A stretch of 57,232 nt of DNA from the NCBI GenBank assembly GCA_937968015.1, contig CALBSO010000124.1, forward strand, positions 1 to 57,232, written 5' to 3'. The number at the start of each line of letters is the position of its first letter. The stretch's first letter is position 1. Of this stretch, positions 51,018 to 57,232 are shown in pieces. Origin of the DNA: an uncultured Thermomicrobia bacterium (GTDB lineage: Bacteria > Chloroflexota > Chloroflexia > Thermomicrobiales > JALYUS01). Under the pieces are notes generated by a model, which made no database searches, was not told where the DNA came from, and was given only the letters and a program-made list of their open reading frames with translations. Position numbers and translations under genes: made by a program.

Positions 51018-51899
51018 CTATCCTTTCCGGCCCCATCCAACCTGCATCCGCACCTGGAAAGGGCCGAAATCGTACAGGTCATAGACGCGATCGCGCCCCG
51101 CCGCGTCGTCCCGACCGATCAGTACGTCCGCTGCGTTGCCATCATGGATGCGATCGAAGGCGTCCGCCATCGCGACCAGGAGTTCCGGCAGGGTCGGCGT
51201 TTCGTCATGTGATGGCAGGAGCGTCCGTACCTGCGGCGCGAGGTCCGCGAGACGACGCAGCGAGCGACGATACACATCCGGCTCGGCGTCCGATGAGTAC
51301 GAGTAGAGCGGCGCCGCATAGGCAGTGTCGCCGGAAAGGAGGAGGCCATGCGCCGCATCCCAGAGGCAGAGGCCGCCCGGCGAATGGCCCGGCGTATGCA
51401 ACACCGTGAATTGCCGGTCGCCGAGACCGAGCATCTCACCCTCGTTGAGCAGATGCGTGACCGTCGCGGGGCGGATCATGTATCTGTTCGGGTCGAACCC
51501 CGTCGGCAACGGGCCGAGCAAGGATTCCTCCTGAAGCCAGCGGGCGCATTGCTCGTGGCTCAGCCCCCGCGCAATCCGGTCCGCCTCCGCCGGGTGCGCA
51601 TAAACCGGCACGCCCGCTTCCGCGAATCGCCAGACATCGCCGACATGATCGAAATGGCTGTGGCTACAGACCATCAGGAGCGTCTCCGGCCGCACTGCCA
51701 CGAACCGCTCGACCTCTCGCCGCATGTCCGCGATGCCCATCCCCGCATCCCAGAGAAGCGACCGCTCCGCCCCCATGATGAGATATGACCGCACTTCCTG
51801 ATCGTGCTGATCTTCCGCGATACAGATCACGCCGGGCGCGACTTCCCATGTCGTGAACCATTCCTGCGAAAGCGTTGGCGTCTTCTCGTCTGTCGGCAT
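51018..51899 (-). CDS. MBL-fold metallo-hydrolase
   Basis: A 293-residue metallo-beta-lactamase fold hydrolase. The metal motif is HSHFDH, followed by HTPGHSPGGLCLWD, the Asp in SGDTAY and a final HDET segment, giving the complete ligand set of the glyoxalase II-like superfamily. The substrate is unknown. It precedes the O-antigen-ligase-like gene by 3 nt or less. Confidence 0.9.
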   Translation of the reverse strand: MPTDEKTPTLSQEWFTTWEVAPGVICIAEDQHDQEVRSYLIMGAERSLLWDAGMGIADMRREVERFVAVRPETLLMVCSHSHFDHVGDVWRFAEAGVPVYAHPAEADRIARGLSHEQCARWLQEESLLGPLPTGFDPNRYMIRPATVTHLLNEGEMLGLGDRQFTVLHTPGHSPGGLCLWDAAHGLLLSGDTAYAAPLYSYSSDAEPDVYRRSLRRLADLAPQVRTLLPSHDETPTLPELLVAMADAFDRIHDGNAADVLIGRDDAAGRDRVYDLYDFGPFQVRMQVGWGRKG

Positions 51900-51944
51900 A
51901 GTGCTGAACCCCCTTCGATCCGCACGAACAAAGTATAGCCGTCA

Positions 51945-52584
51945 CTACAACCTGTCTCAAAACCCCGGTGATAGAGGGGTGGGTACCATCGTATTGTCTT
52001 TCTCCCGGCTCCTCGCCACAATCCCACCGCTCCACCGATGGGTATCCGGGAGCAGACGGCAGTGCCATCGCTGTACACGGCAGCGACCATGCGGTATGCT
52101 GATGCTGCGCCCGGAGGGACCAGCAGAACGACGTCGTAGGGCCGCACCGGGCACGTCGCGCGAGGGGGATGCCATGGCGATCGGGGCAATATTCGAAGGG
52201 GACGGCGTCAGCAAGGCGCAGTACGACCAGGTACGGGAGCAGGTAGCGCCAGGCAACAAGGCGCCACCCGGCATGCTCTACCACGCCGGTGGGCCGACCG
52301 AGAACGGCTGGTGCGTCATCGAGGTCTGGGAGTCGCAAGAGGCGTTAGATCAATTCTTCCAGCAGAAACTCGGCAAAGCGTTGCAAGAGGCGAAGATCAA
52401 CATCCAGCCCAGGTTCTTCCAGGTCGTCAATACCATGCAGCCGTAGGCCTACTACGGCCGGATCCGGTCATCCCAGACGAGGTGACTGACGAGCGCACGC
52501 ATGTCATACGGGCCGCTCAGCGCTGCCGGGCGGCCTTCTTCATGCCTGGTGCCACCGCGTCAGGGGTTTTGAGACGCGTTGCAG
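51945..52584. mobile_element. 640-bp segment bounded by 22-bp inverted repeats
   Basis: The left end (51945-51966) and right end (52563-52584) match at 19 of 22 positions in inverted orientation, including a perfect 13-bp core GTCTCAAAACCCC. The segment contains one 90-codon ABM/EthD-like gene and about 230 bp of apparently non-coding sequence ahead of it. No transposase remnant was recognised and no clear target duplication is seen. It may be a non-autonomous element, a passenger cassette or a chance pair of regulatory hairpins. Confidence 0.45.
52174..52446 (+). CDS. Small dimeric alpha/beta-barrel protein (ABM/EthD-like)
   Basis: 90 residues. The pattern MAIGAIFEGDGVSKAQYDQV, then GMLYHAGGPTENGWCVIEVW, SQEALDQFF and a final PRFFQVVNTM matches the ferredoxin-like dimeric alpha/beta-barrel superfamily (antibiotic biosynthesis monooxygenase/EthD type). 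The conserved His sits in YHAGG. Function is not assignable. ATG 52174 follows GAGGGGG. It is the only gene inside the inverted-repeat-bounded segment. Confidence 0.8.
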   Translation: MAIGAIFEGDGVSKAQYDQVREQVAPGNKAPPGMLYHAGGPTENGWCVIEVWESQEALDQFFQQKLGKALQEAKINIQPRFFQVVNTMQP

Positions 52585-52648
52585 GCGTGCATGGACGGAC
52601 GAGAAGGGGAGGGCCGACGACCCTCCCCGAAATCCGCAGCTCGTCGCG

Positions 52649-53884
52649 CTATTTGCCGTTCGCTCCTAGCGCCTGCTCCTGCTTCAGCAATGCTTGCACC
52701 GTGATCGGCAAGCCGAAGAGGTTGATAAAGCCGCGGCTGTCCGCCTGATTGTAGACTTCGTCCTCCTCAAAGGTCGCGAAGTCCTCGCGATAGAGAGAGT
52801 GCGATGACTTCCGGCCGGCGATGATGATGTTCCCCTTGTAGAGTTTCAGCCGCACCGTGCCGGTCATGTGCTGCTGCGTCACGTCAAAGAAGGCGCTCAT
52901 CGCCTCGCGCAGCGGCGTGAACCACTGGCCGTTATAAACGACTTCCGCGAACCGCCCGGCGAGCACATCCTTGTAGTGCATCGTGTCGCGGTCGAGGACG
53001 ATGCTTTCCAGTTCCTTGTGCGCCGTGACGAGGATCGTGCCGCCCGGTGTCTCGTAAACGCCGTGGGACTTCATGCCGACCAGCCGGTTCTCCACCAAAT
53101 CCTCGCGGCCTATGCCGTTCTCGCCGCCGATCTCGTTCAGTTTGTAGATGAGGTCCACCGGGTCCATGGTCGTGCCATCGAGCGATGTCGGAAGGCCCTG
53201 CTCGAAACCGATTTCGATATATGTCGGCTTGTCCGGCGCATCCTCCGGGGACTTCGTGATCTCGAACATGTCCTCCGGCGGCTCATTCCACGGGTCTTCC
53301 AAGACGCCACCCTCGGAGGAGAGATGCCAGAGGTTGCGGTCGTGGCTGTAAATCTTCTCCAACGTCGCCGTGACGGGGATGCGCCGCTCCAGACAGTAAT
53401 CAATCTCGTCCTTGCGGGATTTCAGTTCCCACTCGCGCCACGGCACGATGACGCGCAGGTTCGGGTCCACGCTCTTGAAGGTCAACTCAAAGCGGACCTG
53501 ATCGTTCCCCTTGCCGGTGCAGCCGTGCGCGACGGCGTCCGCGCCCTCCATCTTGGCGATTTCCGCTTGCCGCTTGGCGACCGGATAGCGCGCGAACGAG
53601 GTGCCGAGCAGGTACTTCCGCTCGTAGATCGCACCGCTCTTCAGCGTTGGCCAGATGTAATTGGTCACAAGTTCGTGGCGCAAATCCTCGATATAGCATT
53701 TCGAGGCGCCGGTGCGCTTCGCCTTCTCTTCGAGGCCGTCCAACTCCTCTTCCTGCCCGAGGTTCGCACAGAAGGCGATCACCTCCGGGTTGCCGTAGTT
53801 TTCTTTGAGCCACGGGATGATGCACGACGTGTCAAGCCCGCCGCTGTAAGCGAGCACGACCTTTTTCACCGGTTTCCGCTCCAT
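52649..53884 (-). CDS. argG: Argininosuccinate synthase
   Basis: A 411-residue ATP-dependent enzyme joining citrulline and aspartate in arginine synthesis. The PP-loop is VVLAYSGGLDTSC near residue 9. GCTGKGNDQVRFE binds aspartate and citrulline, EGGVLEDPWNEPPEDMF is typical, and RKSSHSLY is near the C-terminus. ATG 53884 follows AAGGAGCG. No other arg gene is adjacent. A 5' leader of about 325 nt with a T-box precedes it, so expression should rise when tRNA-Arg is uncharged. Confidence 0.97.
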   Translation of the reverse strand: MERKPVKKVVLAYSGGLDTSCIIPWLKENYGNPEVIAFCANLGQEEELDGLEEKAKRTGASKCYIEDLRHELVTNYIWPTLKSGAIYERKYLLGTSFARYPVAKRQAEIAKMEGADAVAHGCTGKGNDQVRFELTFKSVDPNLRVIVPWREWELKSRKDEIDYCLERRIPVTATLEKIYSHDRNLWHLSSEGGVLEDPWNEPPEDMFEITKSPEDAPDKPTYIEIGFEQGLPTSLDGTTMDPVDLIYKLNEIGGENGIGREDLVENRLVGMKSHGVYETPGGTILVTAHKELESIVLDRDTMHYKDVLAGRFAEVVYNGQWFTPLREAMSAFFDVTQQHMTGTVRLKLYKGNIIIAGRKSSHSLYREDFATFEEDEVYNQADSRGFINLFGLPITVQALLKQEQALGANGK

Positions 53885-53921
53885 TGATCGCTCCTTCGTG
53901 CGTGATACCGAACCCGACAAG

Positions 53922-53995
53922 AAAAAACGAGCGCCTGGCTGCCTGATCACCTCCCGACGCCCCGCGAGACGTTGGAGGGACGAGCAGCGCGCCCG
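53922..53995 (-). terminator. Intrinsic terminator of the argG T-box
   Basis: CGGGCGC (5' side) pairs with GCGCTCG (3' side), with inner pairings CCCTCC/GGGAGG and GCTGC/GCAGC, and TTTTTT directly behind. The 5' side reuses bases next to the T-box sequence, so it is mutually exclusive with the antiterminator. Confidence 0.85.
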
Positions 53996-54215
53996 TGGTA
54001 CCACCCTCATTGCCGGAACCGGCCACTCAATCAGCGATTATTTGCGTGGGCGCCACCCACCTCCGCCTACTTTGCATCGCTGCGTTCTTCGGCGGGCCGC
54101 TCCGGGGCGCGTTCCGCGTCGGCATCGCCGTGGGGCTTCCACCCTCCCCCACTCGCTTCCGGCTGCCGGTCGCGTACTCTTCCCCCTCATCGCGGGCCTC
54201 TTCGATTGTGCGGCT
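53922..54215 (-). promoter_or_regulatory. T-box leader of argG, probably tRNA-Arg responsive
   Basis: On the minus strand the leader shows the stem I distal motif AGCGAG plus GAGGGTGGAAG (54139-54157 region), then GGAACGC with a likely Arg specifier codon CGC at 54109-54111. The T-box itself is AATGAGGGTGGTACCACGG (around 53996-54012), which makes the antiterminator. A terminator follows immediately. Uncharged tRNA-Arg would stabilise the antiterminator and permit argG transcription. The specifier assignment is inference from position and from the gene controlled. Confidence 0.88.
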
Positions 54216-54216
54216 G

Positions 54217-54245
54217 ACGCTAGCACCCGCTGTTCTCCCTGTCAA
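54217..54245 (-). promoter_or_regulatory. argG promoter
   Basis: Perfect -35 TTGACA, a 17-nt spacer and TAGCGT as a weak -10 on the minus strand. It lies just behind the terminator of the upstream gene and just ahead of the T-box stem I, which fits a leader start near 54210. Confidence 0.65.
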
Positions 54246-54262
54246 GGAGGAGAGCGAACAAG

Positions 54263-54294
54263 AAAAACCGGCGGTGGAGTGATCCTCCCGCCGG
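54263..54294 (-). terminator. Rho-independent terminator of the cupin-DinB gene
   Basis: On the minus strand CCGGCGG and CCGCCGG form a 7-bp GC stem with a 13-nt loop, directly followed by TTTTT. It separates the cupin-DinB transcript from the argG leader. Confidence 0.85.
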
Positions 54295-54338
54295 CGGTAC
54301 CAATCCCTACCGGGTGCTGCTCTTCACGATGAACACGC

Positions 54339-55328
54339 TCACGCGTTGATGGCGCGACGGAGATGCTCGCCATGCCCCTCGATCTCCCCGATCGCGTGCC
54401 GCTCGATCACGTCCGCGACGCTCACCGTGTAGCCTTCCGCCAGCGTTGCCGTCAGCGCCAGTTGCGCGTCGCTCAACCCCCGATATGTTTTGATCGCCGA
54501 TGCGCCGTTCTCCCGCAGGAGCGCCACCGTCTCTTCCTTCGTCACGTCTGCGAACTCCGCGGCATGTCGGGCGTTCATCTCATCCAGTTTCCCCGGCGGC
54601 AGCCGTGGATGCGGATGCCCGTCGGCGACGCTTTGTGCCACGCTCGCGATCACTGCCTCGTTCACGGCGATATGATGCGCCTGCACGCCGACTGTCCAGC
54701 CCGTGTCCGCGCAGACGGCCCGCCACTGATCCGGCGTGCATGCCTCGATTGTCGCGATCAATGCATCGTTCGCATGCGCGAAGCGCCAGGCGAGCGCCCG
54801 CGCCCGCGCACTTGTCGCCCCGTCCTTCGGTGGCTCCGGACGGCTCCCCTCCCCGCCGTGAAAGGTCTCGACGGCATAGCGCTCATTGATGTCGAGCATC
54901 TTCTCCATGTCCGGTGCGGCACCGGGGGGGAAGGCCGCGCCGAGTTCCCGCAGGAAGTCCACCGACTCCGGCGGGACGACGATCAGCATCGTGCTGCGCG
55001 TGGGACTGACGTTCTCGAAGCGGTGCGGCACACCGCCAGGCGCATTGACGACCGCGCCGGGGCCGGCCCGGAAGGTCGAGACCCCCTTCGCGTCGCGCTG
55101 GGTGACCTCGAACTCGCCGGAGAGGATATAGCAGGTCTCGCTGGTGGGGTGGGCGTGCAGCGGTGGCCCACCGCCCGGCGCGATGCTTCCCACGAGGACG
55201 GCGTACGCGCCACCGGTCTCCGCGCCGCTCACCTTGACGACGATCTCCTCATCGAAGATCCGAATCCGCTCGCCCCCTTCCGGTAGCACACAAGAGCAGC
55301 CGATCTCTGTCGCGATTGTCGTTGCCAT
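54339..55328 (-). CDS. Cupin-DinB fusion protein
   Basis: 329 residues. The N-terminal half is a cupin_2 domain with a full metal-ligand set: H58 and H60 (PPLHAHPTSETCY), E64 and H102 (PHRFENV). The C-terminal half (about 175-325) is a DinB/maleylpyruvate-isomerase-like four-helix bundle, with candidate metal-binding histidines in the FAHANDALI, GVQAHHIAVNE and ERHAIGEIEGH segments. DinB-fold enzymes often use thiols such as mycothiol or bacillithiol. The combined function is unknown. ATG 55328 follows GGAGAGAC. It diverges from the XRE/NB-ARC gene. Confidence 0.84.
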   Translation of the reverse strand: MATTIATEIGCSCVLPEGGERIRIFDEEIVVKVSGAETGGAYAVLVGSIAPGGGPPLHAHPTSETCYILSGEFEVTQRDAKGVSTFRAGPGAVVNAPGGVPHRFENVSPTRSTMLIVVPPESVDFLRELGAAFPPGAAPDMEKMLDINERYAVETFHGGEGSRPEPPKDGATSARARALAWRFAHANDALIATIEACTPDQWRAVCADTGWTVGVQAHHIAVNEAVIASVAQSVADGHPHPRLPPGKLDEMNARHAAEFADVTKEETVALLRENGASAIKTYRGLSDAQLALTATLAEGYTVSVADVIERHAIGEIEGHGEHLRRAINA

Positions 55329-55457
55329 GTCAGTCTCTCCTCTCAATGCTGCGATGATCTGCACGTTGGATGTGACGATTGCCGGGAGCGGACATCCGAT
55401 CCGCCACCCTCACCATGTGCGGTATGGATTGAGTGTGCCGGATCGGCACGCCCGATC

Positions 55458-55492
55458 CCACGCGCACTGCCCACGCACTACCCACGCACTAC
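55458..55492. repeat. Tandem 11-bp direct repeats in the divergent promoter region
   Basis: CCACGCACTAC occurs twice head to tail (55471-55481 and 55482-55492), preceded by a 13-nt variant CCACGCGCACTGC (55458-55470). The repeats lie about 65 bp ahead of the XRE/NB-ARC gene and about 130 bp ahead of the divergent cupin gene; spacing of about one DNA turn suits a regulator binding site. Confidence 0.55.
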
Positions 55493-55557
55493 TCCGCGCG
55501 TCACCTGCAGAATCGAGTAAAATGAAGACAGATGGACAACCACAGAGTGGAGCGGCA

Positions 55558-57232
55558 ATGGCGAGCGATCCAATCGCGACATTCGGTGACCGACTCAAAC
55601 ATTTCCGGATCGCTGCCGGGCTGACGCAGGAGACGCTGGCCGAGCGGTCAGGACTGAGCGCGCGCGGGATCAGCGACCTCGAACGGGGCAGGCGCGCGAG
55701 CCCCTACTACGACACCGTCCATCGCCTCGCCGATGCGCTCAGCCTCACAGCCGAGGACCGGGCGATCTTCCTTGCCGCGGCGCGTCCCCACGAGCGCGCG
55801 GACGTGCCCGTTGCCACGACCGATCCACCGAGCAATCTGCCCCTTCCACTCACCTCGCTGATCGGCCGGGCGGAGGATCGCGCGGCGGTCGGCCAGTTGC
55901 TCGATCAACCGGATGTCCGTCTCGTCACCCTCACCGGCCCGGGCGGCGTCGGCAAGACGCGCCTCGCCCTCCGAGTCGCCGCCGATCTCCGCCCGCGCTT
56001 CCCGGATGGTGTCTACTTTGTCCCACTCGCCGCGCTGCGCGATCCAGAACTGGTCATCGCTACCATCATGCATACCCTCGGTCTGTCAGACACGAGTGAA
56101 AGCCCGCCGCTCGCGCGGGTGATCGCCCATGTGCGCGGCAAGCGACTGCTCCTCGTGCTCGACAACTGCGAGCATCTGCTCGCCGCCGCACCGCGCGTCA
56201 ATGATCTGCTCGCGGCGTGTCCCGATGCGAAGGTGCTCGCGACGAGCCGCGTGATCCTGCGCCTCTCCGGCGAACACGAGTACGCCGTGCCGCCCCTCGC
56301 GCTGCCGGATCCTCACGCGCCACCGGAGATCGAGTGGTGGTCGCGGACACCCGCTGTGACGCTCTTCGTCGAGCGCCTACGCGCGCTTGCTCCACGCTTC
56401 GCGCTGACGACGGCTGATGCGCCGAGCGTCGCGGCGATCTGCGTGCGCACCGACGGTTTGCCGCTCGCCATCGAGCTGGCCGCCGCGCGCGGCAGGCACC
56501 TCACGGTGCAGGAGCTGGCGACACGACTGGAACACCGGTTGCAGGTCCTTACGGGCGGCCCGCGCGATCTCCCCGACCGCCAGCGGACGCTGCGCGACAC
56601 GATCGCGTGGAGTTATGACCTGCTCACACCCGTCGAGCAGCGCCTCTTCCGCCGGCTCGCCGTCTTCGCCGGTGGCTGGACGATTGAGCAGGCGGAGGCG
56701 CTGTACGATGACGAAGATGACGCGCACATGGACATCATGGACGGGCTGGCCGCGCTGGTGGACAGCAGCCTCGTCCGGGCCGAACGGGGCGCTGATGAGC
56801 GCACGCGCTACGGGATGCTGGAGACGATCCGCGAGTATGCTGAGGAACGACTGATCGCGAGCGGCGAGGAGCACGCCGTCCGTCGCCGCCACGCCGACGT
56901 GATACTCGCCTGGACCGACCGGGCGGAGCGGGGGTTGCAGAGTGGGGAGCGGACGGCATGGTCGCGGGTGTCGGCGGAGGAACTGGACAACGTGCGTGCG
57001 GCGCTGCGCTGGTCGCTCGACCATGATGAGACCGAGCGCGCATTACGGATCGTTGGCAACCTCGACTGGTTCTGGGCCGCCGTCGCGCGCGACCGCGAGG
57101 GGTGGGCATGGAGCCAAGAAGCATTGGAGACGGGAGACGCCGATCGCGACGGGTGGGGATACGCGCGGGCACTAAATAACCAATGGTGCGAGTGGAGTCA
57201 CAGGCTGAACTCAGCGATGGAGAGGTGGATGC
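55558..57232 (+). CDS. XRE-family HTH / NB-ARC STAND regulator, 3' truncated by the window
   Basis: The frame is open from ATG 55558 to the window end (558 codons). An XRE helix-turn-helix (about 10-65: FGDRLKHFRIAAGLTQETLA) is followed by an NB-ARC ATPase with Walker A GPGGVGKT (127-134) and Walker B LLLVLDN (197-203). GLPLAIELAAAR, the winged-helix region (LRDTIAWSYDLL) and the start of a helical repeat region come next. Such proteins act as ligand- or threat-triggered switches. The gene faces away from the cupin-DinB gene; the C-terminal sensor repeats are outside the window. Confidence 0.9.
   Translation, partial: MASDPIATFGDRLKHFRIAAGLTQETLAERSGLSARGISDLERGRRASPYYDTVHRLADALSLTAEDRAIFLAAARPHERADVPVATTDPPSNLPLPLTSLIGRAEDRAAVGQLLDQPDVRLVTLTGPGGVGKTRLALRVAADLRPRFPDGVYFVPLAALRDPELVIATIMHTLGLSDTSESPPLARVIAHVRGKRLLLVLDNCEHLLAAAPRVNDLLAACPDAKVLATSRVILRLSGEHEYAVPPLALPDPHAPPEIEWWSRTPAVTLFVERLRALAPRFALTTADAPSVAAICVRTDGLPLAIELAAARGRHLTVQELATRLEHRLQVLTGGPRDLPDRQRTLRDTIAWSYDLLTPVEQRLFRRLAVFAGGWTIEQAEALYDDEDDAHMDIMDGLAALVDSSLVRAERGADERTRYGMLETIREYAEERLIASGEEHAVRRRHADVILAWTDRAERGLQSGERTAWSRVSAEELDNVRAALRWSLDHDETERALRIVGNLDWFWAAVARDREGWAWSQEALETGDADRDGWGYARALNNQWCEWSHRLNSAMERWM

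Noticed and set aside
51664..52338. Minus-strand frame inside the inverted-repeat segment as a transposase remnant
   Set aside because: The translation shows no DDE or HUH motif and overlaps the MBL gene in another frame.
55471..55492. CRISPR-like repeat
   Set aside because: The units are 11 bp, directly adjacent and without spacers, so this is a simple tandem repeat or binding site, not a CRISPR array.

Overview
The window is a GC-rich (roughly 60 percent), gene-dense bacterial chromosome segment of 57 kb with short intergenic gaps, five tRNA genes (one cut by the left edge) and no rRNA, CRISPR array, phage block or intact insertion sequence. The gene mix suggests a member of the Chloroflexota, perhaps Thermomicrobia-like: a quinol:cytochrome c complex with cytochrome b split in two, an EF-P/EpmA pair, an XRE/NB-ARC regulator, a GH15 glucoamylase-like enzyme, a type 2 isopentenyl isomerase, and secreted proteins with FGYPIS/QYFER repeats. 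This placement is inference from gene families, not from a phylogeny.

Layout. 1-4,490: 3' end of an initiator tRNA-Met, a GNAT gene, a GT2 glycosyltransferase, RidA, tRNA-Val and greA-lysS. 4,790-8,114: a five-gene respiratory operon (cytochrome b, subunit IV, Rieske protein, a cytochrome c fused to a cupredoxin, and a 48-residue membrane peptide). 9,500-20,514: a long minus-strand housekeeping run, read from high to low coordinates: two tRNA-Ser, a lipoprotein, purF-epmA-efp, tRNA-Gln, glmU-prs-CNNM-birA, thiolase and gamma-carbonic anhydrase. 20,683-25,147: GH15 enzyme and a GT-C type membrane glycosyltransferase, convergent. 25,290-29,387: a TPP enzyme, an MmgE/PrpD protein, purN and a 51-residue membrane peptide. 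29,535-32,463 (minus): a ChrB-N protein with two membrane proteins, then a small membrane protein with uppP. 32,618-40,899: proC, acyl-CoA dehydrogenase, a squalene/phytoene-synthase-like protein, fni, a pterin dehydratase, a second RidA and an MFS exporter, separated by GNAT genes. 41,197-44,001: selD and a histidine kinase. 44,176-51,899: cell-surface genes (secreted GH-like protein, DM13 protein, MFS, MgtC, O-antigen ligase-like protein, MBL hydrolase). 51,945-52,584: a cassette bounded by inverted repeats. 52,649-54,245: argG with a T-box leader. 54,339-57,232: a cupin-DinB fusion and an XRE/NB-ARC regulator that runs off the right edge.

Most notable observations. (1) selD does not begin at 41,305. 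It begins at 41,197 and reads through an in-frame TGA at 41,248 that falls at the catalytic cysteine position, with a SECIS-like hairpin right behind it, so SelD is itself a predicted selenoprotein. (2) argG has a complete transcriptional T-box leader with a promoter, a stem I distal motif, an apparent CGC (Arg) specifier, the T-box sequence and a competing terminator. (3) The electron-transfer operon carries a cytochrome c-cupredoxin fusion and an unannotated 48-residue membrane subunit. (4) An HpnC-like prenyl synthase lacks its first aspartate-rich motif. (5) A 640-bp segment is bounded by 22-bp inverted repeats and contains no transposase.
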